DNA of 64,000 nt from Dickeya poaceiphila (GCF_007858975.2 NZ_CP042220.2:1798001-1862000); one strand, 5' to 3'. Positions 36,176 to 46,073 are shown, numbered from the stretch's first letter. A program made the numbers and translations. The notes: generated by a model from the sequence alone, not told the origin.

Positions 36176-39100
36176 GTGACATCACCTCTCCATGCGTTAG
36201 AACCCCAACTTGATGCGTTAATGCTGCGCGACCGGCAGCGTTTGCGCCGCCGCCTGCAAGGGGCGATGAAAGTGGGGAATCCGCAGGCGCAGGTTGCGAT
36301 TGCGCAGGAAATTGGTCAGGAGATCGACGCGGCTCGTTTACGGGTGGAACAGCGCCGGGCGTCGTTGCCGGCTATTCGTTATCCGGAGGCGTTGCCGGTC
36401 AGCCAGAAACGTGAGGCGATCCTCACGGCTATTCGTGATCATCAGGTGGTGATCGTTGCCGGGGAAACCGGTTCAGGTAAAACCACGCAGTTGCCGAAGA
36501 TGTGTCTGGAACTGGGGCGCGGGGTCACCGGTCTCATCGGCCATACTCAGCCACGCCGTCTGGCGGCTCGCAGTGTGGCGGACCGTATTGCTGAAGAATT
36601 GGAAACACCGTTGGGCAGCACGGTGGGTTACAAGGTGCGGTTTAATGATCAGGTTGGCGACAACACCCTGGTTAAACTGATGACGGACGGTATTCTGCTG
36701 GCGGAGATTCAGCAGGACAGGCTGTTGATGCAGTACGACACGTTGATTATCGACGAGGCGCACGAGCGCAGTCTTAATATTGATTTTATTCTCGGTTACC
36801 TCAAACAGTTATTGCCCAGACGACCGGATCTCAAGGTCATCATCACCTCGGCCACCATCGACCCGCAGCGTTTTTCGCGCCATTTCAGCAACGCGCCGAT
36901 CATCGAGGTGTCCGGGCGTACTTACCCGGTGGAAGTCCGCTACCGGCCAGTGGTGGAAGAGGCGCAGGACAGTGACCGCGACCAGTTACAGGCGATTCTG
37001 GATGCAGTGGATGAACTGTGCCGAGAAGGGCCGGGCGATATTCTGGTGTTCATGAGCGGCGAGCGGGAAATCCGCGATACGGCGGATGCGCTGAGCAAGC
37101 AGGATTTACCGCATACCGAGATTTTGCCGTTGTATGCGCGGCTCTCCAGTCAGGAACAGAACCGGGTATTTCACTCCCACCATGGGCGGCGCATCGTGCT
37201 GGCCACCAACGTGGCGGAAACCTCGCTGACGGTGCCAGGCATTCGCTACGTCATTGACCCCGGTACTGCACGTATCAGCCGCTATAGCTATCGCACCAAG
37301 GTACAGCGGTTGCCGATTGAGCCGGTATCGCAGGCGTCTGCCAATCAGCGTAAAGGGCGTTGTGGCCGTGTGGCGGCAGGTATTTGTATCCGTCTCTATT
37401 CCGAGCAGGATTTTCTCTCCCGACCCGCGTTTACCGATCCGGAAATTTTGCGTACCAATCTGGCGTCGGTCATTTTGCAGATGACGGCGTTAGGGCTGGG
37501 CGACATCGCGGCGTTTCCGTTTGTCGAAGCGCCGGATAAGCGCAATATTCAGGATGGCGTGCGGCTTCTGGAGGAGTTAGGGGCGATTCAGACCAGCGAC
37601 GACGGTCATTACCGGCTGACGCCGCAGGGGCGTCAGTTAGCACAGCTACCTGTTGACCCGCGGCTGGCACGGATGGTGCTGGAGGCACGCCAGACCAGTT
37701 GCGTACGTGAAGCGATGATTATTACCGCCGCGTTGTCGATTCAGGACCCGCGTGAACGTCCGACAGAGAAGAAGCAGGCGTCGGAAGAGAAGCATCGCCG
37801 TTTTGCCGACAAAGAGTCTGATTTTCTGGCGTTTGTCAAACTGTGGGATTACCTGCAAGAGCAGCAGAAGGCGCTGTCATCCAGCCAGTTTCGCAAGCTG
37901 TGTCGCAGTGATTACCTTAACTACCTACGGGTACGGGAATGGCAGGATATCTACACCCAATTGCGTCAGGTGGTAAAAGAATTGGGCTTCCCGGTCAACA
38001 GTGAACCAGCCGATTACCGTAGCTTGCACTGTGCGTTGCTGACCGGCTTGTTGTCTCATATTGGGCAAAAGGATGTTGAAAAGCAGGAATTCAGCGGCGC
38101 GCGTAACACCCGTTTCGCTATTTTCCCCGGCTCCGGTTTGTTTAAAAAGCCGCCAAAGTGGACGATGGTGGCGGAACTGGTAGAAACCAGCCGACTGTGG
38201 GGGCGCATCGCTGCGCGTATCGAACCGGAATGGGTCGAGCCGCTGGCGCAGCACTTGATTAAGCGTAGCTATAGCGATCCGCACTGGGAGAAAGCGCAAG
38301 GCGCGGTAATGGCGCAAGAGAAGGTCACGCTGTATGGTCTGCCGGTGGTGGCGGCCCGCAAGGTGAACTATGGTGCTATCGATCCGGTGGTCTCGCGTGA
38401 GCTGTTTATCCGCCATGCGCTGGTGGAAGGCGACTGGCAAACCTCGCACGCTTTTTTCCGCGCCAATCAGAAATTGTGTTCGGAAGTGGAAGAGCTGGAG
38501 AACAAGTCCCGCCGTCGTGACATTCTGGTCGATGACGAAACGCTGTTTGCGTTTTACGACCAGCGCCTGCCTCACGATGTGGTATCAAGCCGTCATTTTG
38601 ACAACTGGTGGAAACAGGCATCCAAAGCCAATCCGGAGTTGTTGAACTTCGAGAAGGCCATGCTGATTAAAGACGGGGCGGAGCGCGTCAGCGCTCTGGA
38701 TTACCCGAACCACTGGCAGCAAGGCGAACTGCGTTTGCGGCTTACCTACCAGTTTGAGCCAGGGGCGGACGCGGACGGCGTGACCGTGCATATCCCGTTG
38801 CCGGTATTGAATCAGGTCAAAGAGGACGGATTCGAATGGCAGATACCAGGGCTGCGCCATGATCTGGTGGTGGCGTTGATCAAATCATTGCCAAAACCGA
38901 TACGGCGCAACTTTGTTCCGGCACCCAACTACGCGCAAGCGTTTCTGGCGCGAGTCACGCCACTGGAGAAAGGGTTGCTGGAGGCGCTGGAGCGCGAGTT
39001 ACGGCTGATGACCGGCGTCACGGTGGACCGTGAGGCGTGGCAGTGGGAGCAGGTGCCGGATCACCTGAAAATAACCTTCCGGGTGGTGGATGAGAAAAGC

Positions 39101-40063
39101 CGTACGCTGCGGGAAGGGAAGCAGCTGCGGGCGTTGAAAGATCAGTTGCAGGAGAAGGTGCAACAAACACTGTCGGCAGTGGCGGACGATGGCATTGAGC
39201 AGCGTGATCTGCATATCTGGAGCTTTGGCGATTTACCGGAGCGTTACGAGCAGAAACGTGGCGGCTACGCAGTAAAAGCCTACCCGGCGCTGGTGGATGA
39301 AAAAGACAGCGTGGCGATTCGTCTGTTCGATTCGCCGCACCAGCAACAACAGATGATGTGGCGTGGACAGCGCCGCCTGTTGCTGCTGAATATTCCGTCT
39401 CCCATTAAATATCTGCACGAAAAGCTGCCTAACAAGGCCAAACTGGGGTTGTATTTCAACCCGTACGGTAAGGTGCTGGAGCTGATCGACGATTGTATTG
39501 CCTGCGGCGTGGACAAACTGATGGCGCAAGCTGGTGGGCCGGTGTGGCAGGAAGCGGCTTTCCGCCAGCTGCACGAGCAGGTACGCGCGGAACTGAATGA
39601 CACGGTGGTGGATATTGCCCGCCAGGTGGAGCAGATATTAACGGCGGTATTCAACATCAACAAACGGCTCAAGGGCCGGCTGGACATGGCGCTGGCGCTG
39701 GCGTTGAGCGACATCAAAAGCCAAATGAGCGGACTGGTATTTCGCGGTTTTGTCACTGATAATGGCTGGCAGCGGTTGCCCGATGTGCTGCGCTATTTGC
39801 AGGCCATTGAGCGCCGGCTGGATAAACTGGCGCAGGATATCCATCGTGATCGCGCCCAGATGCTAAAAGTAGAGCAGGTGCAACAGGCCTGGCAGCAGTG
39901 GCTGAACAAGCTGCCGCCGGAACGGCGCGACGATGATGACGTGAAAGCGATTCGCTGGATGATCGAGGAACTGAGGGTCAGCTATTTCGCCCAGCAACTG
40001 GGCACACCTTATCCGGTTTCTGATAAACGCATTTTGCAGGCGATGGCGCAGATTGACGGATAA
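36176..40063 (+). CDS. hrpA: HrpA, DEAH-box ATP-dependent RNA helicase
   Basis: 1295 residues (E. coli 1300), starting at GTG 36176. Helicase motifs: Walker A GETGSGKT (residues 96-103), DEAH (193-196), SAT in ITSATIDPQRFSRHF, and the motif VI region QRKGRCGRVAAG. After the core come the helicase-associated, OB-fold and the large DUF3418 C-terminal domain specific to HrpA. In E. coli HrpA resolves stalled or collided ribosomes and processes fimbrial mRNA. The gene is intact and lies between divergent azoR and a strong terminator. Confidence 0.97.
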   Translation: MTSPLHALEPQLDALMLRDRQRLRRRLQGAMKVGNPQAQVAIAQEIGQEIDAARLRVEQRRASLPAIRYPEALPVSQKREAILTAIRDHQVVIVAGETGSGKTTQLPKMCLELGRGVTGLIGHTQPRRLAARSVADRIAEELETPLGSTVGYKVRFNDQVGDNTLVKLMTDGILLAEIQQDRLLMQYDTLIIDEAHERSLNIDFILGYLKQLLPRRPDLKVIITSATIDPQRFSRHFSNAPIIEVSGRTYPVEVRYRPVVEEAQDSDRDQLQAILDAVDELCREGPGDILVFMSGEREIRDTADALSKQDLPHTEILPLYARLSSQEQNRVFHSHHGRRIVLATNVAETSLTVPGIRYVIDPGTARISRYSYRTKVQRLPIEPVSQASANQRKGRCGRVAAGICIRLYSEQDFLSRPAFTDPEILRTNLASVILQMTALGLGDIAAFPFVEAPDKRNIQDGVRLLEELGAIQTSDDGHYRLTPQGRQLAQLPVDPRLARMVLEARQTSCVREAMIITAALSIQDPRERPTEKKQASEEKHRRFADKESDFLAFVKLWDYLQEQQKALSSSQFRKLCRSDYLNYLRVREWQDIYTQLRQVVKELGFPVNSEPADYRSLHCALLTGLLSHIGQKDVEKQEFSGARNTRFAIFPGSGLFKKPPKWTMVAELVETSRLWGRIAARIEPEWVEPLAQHLIKRSYSDPHWEKAQGAVMAQEKVTLYGLPVVAARKVNYGAIDPVVSRELFIRHALVEGDWQTSHAFFRANQKLCSEVEELENKSRRRDILVDDETLFAFYDQRLPHDVVSSRHFDNWWKQASKANPELLNFEKAMLIKDGAERVSALDYPNHWQQGELRLRLTYQFEPGADADGVTVHIPLPVLNQVKEDGFEWQIPGLRHDLVVALIKSLPKPIRRNFVPAPNYAQAFLARVTPLEKGLLEALERELRLMTGVTVDREAWQWEQVPDHLKITFRVVDEKSRTLREGKQLRALKDQLQEKVQQTLSAVADDGIEQRDLHIWSFGDLPERYEQKRGGYAVKAYPALVDEKDSVAIRLFDSPHQQQQMMWRGQRRLLLLNIPSPIKYLHEKLPNKAKLGLYFNPYGKVLELIDDCIACGVDKLMAQAGGPVWQEAAFRQLHEQVRAELNDTVVDIARQVEQILTAVFNINKRLKGRLDMALALALSDIKSQMSGLVFRGFVTDNGWQRLPDVLRYLQAIERRLDKLAQDIHRDRAQMLKVEQVQQAWQQWLNKLPPERRDDDDVKAIRWMIEELRVSYFAQQLGTPYPVSDKRILQAMAQIDG

Positions 40064-40122
40064 ACGGCTGGCGCCGGGTGTTGCTACATTGCGGTACTCA
40101 TGAGGTGATCCGTTGCTGTGCT

Positions 40123-40161
40123 CCCCCTTGTCCGACGCCGATGTGGCGTCGGACAAGGGGG
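40123..40161. terminator. Long bidirectional hairpin between hrpA and lutC
   Basis: A 17-bp perfect stem (CCCCCTTGTCCGACGCC with its complement) around a 5-nt GATGT loop, between two convergent genes. No U-tract on either strand. Confidence 0.8.
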
Positions 40162-40196
40162 ATTCTTGTGGTTGTTATAGGGTTGCTATCTGGCTG

Positions 40197-40895
40197 TCAG
40201 CAGTCTTCTATGATCAGATAAGCCGCGTTTACCGGGCCGTGCACGCCCACCACCTTGATGAGTTCAATGTCGGCGGTAGAACTGGGACCACCGATCAGAT
40301 TGATACAGGAAGGCATCCGTGTACCTTGCCGAGCTATCTGATGCAGTTGACGCGCCAGTTGCGCCACACGCGGCAAAATAGTGCTTTTGCGCAGCACAAA
40401 AATGGATGATTCCGGCAGCAAGCTTACCGAGCGGCCACAGTCTGGCGAGGAAAACAGGACCACGCCGCCGGACTCGGTTAAGCCATGTTCTGCATATATC
40501 ACGCCCACTTTAGCCCGCTCGGCTACCTGAATATTTTCCTCGCCGCGCGCCGGGTTCCAGACAACCGCGCCGCAGGCTTCCTGCAACCGGGCGGTGATAC
40601 CCAATGCTGCCAGCCGGTCATCGCCGCTGATCAGCACAGGCTCGCGCCCATAGCGTTCGCACAAACGCCATGTCGCTTCAGGCGCATCGGCTTCGGTGGT
40701 CAATTCACAGTGCGCCAGCATGACATTGGTGGCGCATTCAATGAAGGCATCGCAGCGTTGCTGGGCGTCAAGTTCAGTCAGCCGGGTATGGGCATAATCG
40801 TTGGCCGGAACGGGCGGCGGAGAGGGAATATGGCGAACATCCCGACCAAGTGCTTTGGCGATGTCAGCTAAGAATTGTTCTCTGTGATTCATCAT
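40197..40895 (-). CDS. lutC: LutC (YkgG), lactate utilisation protein C
   Basis: 232 residues of the LUD (DUF162) family. Landmarks are AKVGVIYAEHGLTESGGVVLFSS, LPESSIFVLRKSTILPR and the C-terminal GGPSSTADIELIKVVGVHGP. LutABC together oxidise L-lactate to pyruvate in place of a flavin dehydrogenase; LutC is required but its catalytic part is unclear. Its start overlaps the lutB stop (ATGA). Last gene of the permease-lutA-lutB-lutC operon on the minus strand, ending at a strong hairpin. Confidence 0.93.
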   Translation of the reverse strand: MMNHREQFLADIAKALGRDVRHIPSPPPVPANDYAHTRLTELDAQQRCDAFIECATNVMLAHCELTTEADAPEATWRLCERYGREPVLISGDDRLAALGITARLQEACGAVVWNPARGEENIQVAERAKVGVIYAEHGLTESGGVVLFSSPDCGRSVSLLPESSIFVLRKSTILPRVAQLARQLHQIARQGTRMPSCINLIGGPSSTADIELIKVVGVHGPVNAAYLIIEDC

Positions 40896-42313
40896 TGATT
40901 TCCCCGCGCTTTGTGTTTTTTAAACCAGGAGCGGAAACTTTCGCCGTCGGCTTGCGGCAAGTCACGTGCTGCTGTCCATTCGCTGATCGCCCCGATATTG
41001 ATCGGTATTTTTCCGTCTCTGATGAACCATCTGGCGGCCTGGGCGCCTGCTATCATGCCGACTTTCCATAATCGCGGATGGCTGTTGGCATACGCGAACA
41101 GTTTAATGGCGCTCTGCTCGCTTTTGGGCGTGAGACCACCTTCTGCCATGACTCGCCGGTGTTTCAGGATCAGTTTCGATAACGGGATTTTTACCGGGCA
41201 TACGCTGTCGCAGGCGGTACACAGCGAACAGGCATAAGGCAGATCTTTAAAATCATCATAACCGCCCAGCAGGGGAGAGATGACCGCGCCGATAGGACCG
41301 GGGTAGATGGAGCCGTAGCCGTGACCGCCGATATGGCGGTAGGCCGGGCAGGTATTCATACAGGCACCGCAACGAATGCAGCGCAATATGTCCTGAAACG
41401 GAGAGCCGAGTACGGTGGACCGACCATTATCGACAATCACCAGATGAAACTCTTCCGGGCCATCGATATCACCCGTTTCGCGGGGACCGGTAAGCCAGGT
41501 GTTGTAACCGGTCAGGCGTGCGCCGACAGCGCTGCGGGCCAGCATGGTGATGAGCACGTCCACCTCTTCAAACGTCGGGGCGATACGCTCCATTCCCATG
41601 ACTGCGATATGTGTTTTCGGCAGCGTGGTACACATGCGACCGTTGCCTTCATTGGTCACCAGACAAACCGAGCCGGTTTCCGCTACGGCGAAGTTACAAC
41701 CGGTGACACCCACTTCGGCGCTCAGGAAATCCTGACGGATCTTTTGGCGGATGAACAGTGTCATGGCTTCAGGGGTTTCCGGCCCGTCATAACCCAGTTT
41801 TTCGCGCAATACCCGTTGAATCTGATAGCGATCTTTATGAATGGCCGGTACGACAATATGCGAGGGTGGGTCGCCGTCAAGTTGCAGAATGTATTCGCCA
41901 AGGTCGGTTTCAATCACCTGGATGCCGGCTTCCTGCAACACATGGTTCATGCCGATCTCTTCAGTTACCATCGATTTGGATTTGACCACCTTTTTGGCCT
42001 GCTTCGAGCGGGCGACGTGCAGGATATAATCGGTGGCGTCCTCTTTGGTTTTGGCGAAAAAAACGTGGCCGCCATTGGCGCTGACACGTTCTGAGAGCTG
42101 GTAGAGATAGGCATCCAGATTTGCCAGCACATGTTCGCGGATTTGGCTTGCGCGTTCACGCCACGCTTCCCAATGCCCCAACTCGTCCACCATTTTCTGG
42201 CGGTTAGCGCCAATGCGTTGCTGCGCATTAGCAACCGCGTTACGCATAATGGTGTCGTCGATCTGCTGCTTGATGCGTTCTTTGAAAGCCACATCGCTGG
42301 TTTTTAAATACAT
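40892..42313 (-). CDS. lutB: LutB (YkgF), lactate utilisation iron-sulfur protein
   Basis: 473 residues (E. coli YkgF 475). An N-terminal LUD domain is followed by a ferredoxin-like domain with two 4Fe-4S motifs, CIRCGACMNTCP and CSLCTACDSVCP, then a DUF3390-type helical tail. It carries electrons from lactate oxidation toward the respiratory chain, in complex with LutA and LutC. It is separated from lutA by 11 bp, and lutC overlaps its stop. All eight cluster cysteines are intact. Confidence 0.94.
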   Translation of the reverse strand: MYLKTSDVAFKERIKQQIDDTIMRNAVANAQQRIGANRQKMVDELGHWEAWRERASQIREHVLANLDAYLYQLSERVSANGGHVFFAKTKEDATDYILHVARSKQAKKVVKSKSMVTEEIGMNHVLQEAGIQVIETDLGEYILQLDGDPPSHIVVPAIHKDRYQIQRVLREKLGYDGPETPEAMTLFIRQKIRQDFLSAEVGVTGCNFAVAETGSVCLVTNEGNGRMCTTLPKTHIAVMGMERIAPTFEEVDVLITMLARSAVGARLTGYNTWLTGPRETGDIDGPEEFHLVIVDNGRSTVLGSPFQDILRCIRCGACMNTCPAYRHIGGHGYGSIYPGPIGAVISPLLGGYDDFKDLPYACSLCTACDSVCPVKIPLSKLILKHRRVMAEGGLTPKSEQSAIKLFAYANSHPRLWKVGMIAGAQAARWFIRDGKIPINIGAISEWTAARDLPQADGESFRSWFKKHKARGNQ

Positions 42314-42324
42314 GGCAGCCCTCC

Positions 42325-43044
42325 TCAGCGGCTCATCAATACTTCGGCAATATGCATAACTTTGACGGGGCGCCCCTCGCGTTGCAGGCGTCCACCGATA
42401 TTAAGCAGACAACTGACATCAGCGCCGATGAGATAATCCGGCTGGGCATCCATAATATGGCTGACTTTCTCTTTCACCATTTCACCGGAAATTTCCGCCA
42501 TTTTTACCGAGAACGTGCCGCCGAAACCGCAGCAGGTTTCTGGCGCCTGAAACGGCAGCAGCGTCAGGCCATCTACTTGTTTCAGCAGTGCCAGCGGTTC
42601 TTCTTTCACGCCCATTTTGCGAAACAGGCTACAGGACGGGTGATAAACCGCCTTGCCGGGTAAACGCGCGCCGACATCGACGACGCCCAGCGTATTGACG
42701 ACAAACGAGGTCAGGTCGTACATACGTGCGGCGACCTTCCCGGCGCGTTGCGCCCACTCCGGTTCGTCAGCAAGCCAGGTGGGGTAGCTTTTGATGGCGT
42801 AGGTGCAGGAACCCGCCGGAGAGATGATCGGATCATCGTTTTCCTCCAGCGCCATAATCAGGTTTTTGATCCCAGGAATCGCATCGTTAACATAACCGCT
42901 ATTGAGTGCAGGTTGACTACAACAGCCTTGTTTTTCAGGAAAATGCACCTGACAGCCTAAGTGCTCCAGCAGCAAGACGGAATCACGCGCCATACGCGAT
43001 TTAAGTGCATCGCCTATGCAGGTCACAAAAAAATTAACATTCAC
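42325..43044 (-). CDS. lutA: LutA (YkgE), lactate utilisation CCG-domain protein
   Basis: 239 residues with a GTG start (43042-43044) and a strong GGAGGGG site. It has two cysteine-rich CCG domains: EKQGCCSQPALNSGY and PSCSLF...ETCCGFGGTF, typical of heterodisulfide-reductase-like subunits that hold an unusual iron-sulfur cluster. It is the proposed catalytic or cluster subunit of the L-lactate oxidising LutABC complex. It lies 78 bp downstream of the lactate permease gene in the same orientation. Confidence 0.94.
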   Translation of the reverse strand: MNVNFFVTCIGDALKSRMARDSVLLLEHLGCQVHFPEKQGCCSQPALNSGYVNDAIPGIKNLIMALEENDDPIISPAGSCTYAIKSYPTWLADEPEWAQRAGKVAARMYDLTSFVVNTLGVVDVGARLPGKAVYHPSCSLFRKMGVKEEPLALLKQVDGLTLLPFQAPETCCGFGGTFSVKMAEISGEMVKEKVSHIMDAQPDYLIGADVSCLLNIGGRLQREGRPVKVMHIAEVLMSR

Positions 43045-43122
43045 GACACCCCTCCAGTACCGTAGATACGGTTGTTTTTATGATAAGACGTTATGCGCGG
43101 CGATTATTTTTCAAGGCATAAG

Positions 43123-44673
43123 TCAGGCCATAAACAGGTAATAAAACAGTCCTACCTTTAAGCCGAGAATGACGATGTAGGCGGTGCAGTATTTCAGCGT
43201 ACCGGCCATGATGGCGCTGCCTTGCCCATCCATCCTGGTTGCGGATACCGCAATGGCGATACTCTGCGGGGAAATCATTTTCCCACCGGTTGCCCCGGAT
43301 GTGTTGGCTGCCGCCAGCCAGATCGGGTCGATATGGAGTTTTTCCGCCGCTACCGTTTGTAGTTTTCCGAACAGGACGTTCGAGTTGGTATCACTTCCGG
43401 TGACGAAGGTGCCCAGCGCGCCGATGATGGGGGCGATAAACACATAAGCGCCGCCCGTTACGTTCACCATGGTTTGCGCCAGCGTGGCGATTAATCCGCT
43501 GACATCCATGATGGTCGCCATTGCCACGATGGTGGTAATGGCGATGATGGAGTTTTTCAGCTGCTTAATCGTGGCAGCCAGTACGCGCAGCATCTTTCCC
43601 AACGATGCGCCCTGAATAAAGCCGCCCAGCAAGGTGGCAATAATGATCAGAACGCCCGGTGTGGCAATCCAGTCGATTTTCAGCGTCAGGGCTTTCCCTT
43701 CCGGCAAGGGGAAATTCAGCGTTGACGTAATATGCGAAACGACTTGTTTTATGCCTGGGAATAACGGTGAACAGAGCAGAATGAACGTAAAAATAAGAAT
43801 ATAAATAGAGCAGGCTTTCAGTAAATCACGGCCAGAAGGCAGGACGTTCGATGGTTTGTTATTCTGAATAGTATACTGTGGATCGGTTTTTCCCTTACGT
43901 GCTCGCCCCATTGCAGCCACCGCGATGAGACTGACAAGGCTGCCTGCAAAGGCAGGAAGTTCCGCACCAAGATGAATGGCGACGAAATACTGCGGAATCA
44001 GTGTGGTAATCCCACATACCAGGGTAATACCCACGACTCCCCGAATCGCTTTCACACCGCCGCCGATGATGGCGATAATCACAAAAGGCAGCAGGATGTT
44101 AAACAGCGCCAGTTGCAGAATAATCGTGCCGCTCAGCGTCGTCACCGGCAGGTGTACCTGTTCAGCCAAAATTGACACCGGAATACCGACAGCGCCAAAC
44201 GCGGTGGGGACGGTGTTCGCCACCAGAGACGCGATGGCCGCTTTCAGCGGGTTAAAACCAAGCGCGATCAGAATACCGATGGGAATAGCAACGGCAGTGC
44301 CATAACCGGCGGCTGCTTCAAGGAAGCCGCCAAAGCACCAGGAAATCAGCAGCACCTGAATGCGCTTGTCATCGCTGATACTGGCCAGCACATCACGCAG
44401 TACCTCCATGCTGCGTGTCTCCAGCATCAGGTTATAGCTGTAAATCGCGCCCAGTATCACGATGATAATCGGCCATAATCCCTTGATTACCCCATAGCCT
44501 ATTGCCGAACTCAGTGTTTGCAGCGGTGTATGCCAGACGATGACGCTCAGGATAGCGGTGATAACCAGTGTGATCAGAACGGAGTGGTGAATTGGCATTT
44601 TGATTTTCAAAATCAAAATGATCATTATCAGGAGTGGTAAAACGCCGAGTGAGAACTGCAAGTAATCGTACAT
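43123..44673 (-). CDS. Lactate permease (LldP/LctP family)
   Basis: A 516-residue inner-membrane symporter with about 12-14 helices. Family signatures include WCFGGFLEAAAGYGTAVAIP, NTVPTAFGAVGIPV and GSDTNSNVLFGKLQ. It imports L-lactate (and related 2-hydroxy acids) with protons. As the first gene of the permease-lutABC operon it supplies the substrate. GGGAG precedes the ATG. The protein is somewhat shorter than E. coli LldP (551). The symbol lutP would fit by position, but I leave it blank. Confidence 0.9.
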   Translation of the reverse strand: MYDYLQFSLGVLPLLIMIILILKIKMPIHHSVLITLVITAILSVIVWHTPLQTLSSAIGYGVIKGLWPIIIVILGAIYSYNLMLETRSMEVLRDVLASISDDKRIQVLLISWCFGGFLEAAAGYGTAVAIPIGILIALGFNPLKAAIASLVANTVPTAFGAVGIPVSILAEQVHLPVTTLSGTIILQLALFNILLPFVIIAIIGGGVKAIRGVVGITLVCGITTLIPQYFVAIHLGAELPAFAGSLVSLIAVAAMGRARKGKTDPQYTIQNNKPSNVLPSGRDLLKACSIYILIFTFILLCSPLFPGIKQVVSHITSTLNFPLPEGKALTLKIDWIATPGVLIIIATLLGGFIQGASLGKMLRVLAATIKQLKNSIIAITTIVAMATIMDVSGLIATLAQTMVNVTGGAYVFIAPIIGALGTFVTGSDTNSNVLFGKLQTVAAEKLHIDPIWLAAANTSGATGGKMISPQSIAIAVSATRMDGQGSAIMAGTLKYCTAYIVILGLKVGLFYYLFMA

Positions 44674-44959
44674 AATGCTCCCTCAAAAAATAATGTAAAT
44701 TATTGATATCCCTTTGATAGTGTTTGGTTATAGAGAGATGAATCGGTCTGGTCAGGTAGCTGGATCGCTTCATTGAAAGATAAGTTGCCACTTATCGGTA
44801 AAAGGTGTAACGGTGTGACATTAAGGGATTCATGATTGTTAAAATCATGAACAATCTTTGGGGCGCAAAAGCAGGAAGGGATATCAGGCACAGACAGCGC
44901 AGCACGGGGGCGTGCGTGTATTAGGGGATGACCTTCTGAGCGGGTTAGCGGGCATGACA
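44674..44959. other. Upstream region of the lactate operon
   Basis: Most of the 322 bp between the permease start and the ydgD end. It is AT-rich near the permease and contains the interlocked palindromes at 44831-44856. No small gene seen. Confidence 0.5.
44831..44856. promoter_or_regulatory. Interlocking inverted repeats upstream of the lactate operon
   Basis: CATGATT-N5-AATCATG (44831-44849) overlaps GATTGTT-N9-AACAATC (44834-44856), so two palindromes share bases. Such alternating symmetry is typical of an operator for a dimeric regulator. It does not match the LldR or PdhR boxes I know. The regulator gene is not in the window. Confidence 0.45.
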
Positions 44960-44988
44960 TGCCGGCATTTCATCTGAAAATACCGGCA
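44960..44988 (-). terminator. Hairpin after ydgD
   Basis: An 11-bp stem with one mismatch (TGCCGGCATTT against AAATACCGGCA) around a 6-7-nt loop, 8 bp beyond the ydgD stop. Confidence 0.6.
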
Positions 44989-44995
44989 GGAAAAA

Positions 44996-45820
44996 TCAGC
45001 GCGTTGCTTTAGCCAGCGTTTCCAGTTGCTGGCGGATGGCGGTGACTGCTACGGCGCGGTTATCGGCCAGTTGGCGGTTGCTGGCATCAGGGGCAGAGCT
45101 TTGAATGCCCACCAGCACCCAGTTACCGGCAGTCTTCAACATCAGCGGTGAACCGCTGTCGCCTGGCAAGGTATCACAGCGGTGGGCCATCACTGATTTA
45201 TGCACCCAACCGGTAATCAAACAATCCTGATGGCGGTACAACGTATCCTGATGATCTTCGGGGTAGCCAGCCTGAGTGACTTTCTGTTGTGCCGCCTCCA
45301 GCGCGGCTTTCAGTTCTTCCTGCGTTCCCTGCCAGACTGACAACGGGCGGATGCCCGGCGGGGTTTCTTTGAGGCGAATCAGTGCGAAGTCCCATGGCGC
45401 GGCAGCGGGGGGCACGATCCAACCGTCACCGTCTGCTTTTAGCATTTTGGCTAATTTCTTATTAGTCAGTGCTTCAATTTTATCGGTTTCGTAGCGCCAG
45501 CCGTTTTCTGTTGCCAGAAAGCGCAGTGCGACCGGTTTATCCGGCACGCCGGGCGGAGCTACCACACAATGACCCGCGGTCAACGCCAGATGTGGCGAAA
45601 TAAGCGTTGCGGTGCAGAGGTTGCCGCTGGCGGTTTCCAACTGTCCAATTGCCTGCCACGGCCATTGGGCGGTATCCGGCACGATGTCGCGATCATCATG
45701 ATTAAAGAACAGAATCTGTTTTTGTTGCTCCGTCGTGTCTGATAGAGACGGGGTGTCATCGGCCCACACGGAAGACGTGAGCACGCTTAATGAACATAAC
45801 AACCAGGCTGATAGGCGCAT
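44996..45820 (-). CDS. ydgD: YdgD-like secreted trypsin-family serine protease
   Basis: 274 residues with a signal peptide ([20 protein letters not shown]). The chymotrypsin-like catalytic triad is visible: His84 in LTAGHC, Asp144 in APWDFALI and Ser222 in [10 protein letters not shown]; the neighbouring [12 protein letters not shown] is the usual segment before the His. Located in the periplasm or outside the cell. In E. coli the related ydgD gene is also next to asr, and Asr is processed by periplasmic proteolysis, so this enzyme is a natural candidate for that step (inference). Part of the rstA-rstB-asr-ydgU-ydgD cluster, all on the minus strand. Confidence 0.85.
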   Translation of the reverse strand: MRLSAWLLCSLSVLTSSVWADDTPSLSDTTEQQKQILFFNHDDRDIVPDTAQWPWQAIGQLETASGNLCTATLISPHLALTAGHCVVAPPGVPDKPVALRFLATENGWRYETDKIEALTNKKLAKMLKADGDGWIVPPAAAPWDFALIRLKETPPGIRPLSVWQGTQEELKAALEAAQQKVTQAGYPEDHQDTLYRHQDCLITGWVHKSVMAHRCDTLPGDSGSPLMLKTAGNWVLVGIQSSAPDASNRQLADNRAVAVTAIRQQLETLAKATR

Positions 45821-45972
45821 GTCATGAATGACCTTTAAAGATGAAATTCAGCGTATTAACAGTTATCAATACACTATAAATAGTGTTGCCGGAATAGGCA
45901 GGAAACGGAAACTGGGTTGGTCTGGCGAATTCAGACGACTCAGTCTGAGCACGTAGGTGAGAGTGAAACAGG

Positions 45973-46053
45973 CTACAGGAAAAACACCACAATGACCAAC
46001 GCGCAAATAAGCAGGAAGGACAACATAATTTCGAATGAGTAACGCCGCAGCAT
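45973..46053 (-). CDS. ydgU: YdgU-like 26-residue membrane protein
   Basis: ATG at 46051-46053 with GGGGGA about 7 bp upstream opens a 26-codon frame: MLRRYSFEIM then a continuous hydrophobic helix (LSFLLICALVIVVFFL). The short basic start followed by a single transmembrane segment, and the position between asr and ydgD, match E. coli ydgU, a small membrane protein encoded downstream of asr. Function unknown; acid-induced co-expression with asr is plausible. The call rests on resemblance in size, sequence pattern and synteny. Confidence 0.75.
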   Translation of the reverse strand: MLRRYSFEIMLSFLLICALVIVVFFL

Positions 46054-46073
46054 TATCTGGTCCCCCATGAAAC

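Noticed and set aside
41321..42094. 257-codon frame opposite lutB
   Set aside because: Antisense to an intact, well-recognised gene; composition is typical of a shadow frame in GC-rich coding DNA.
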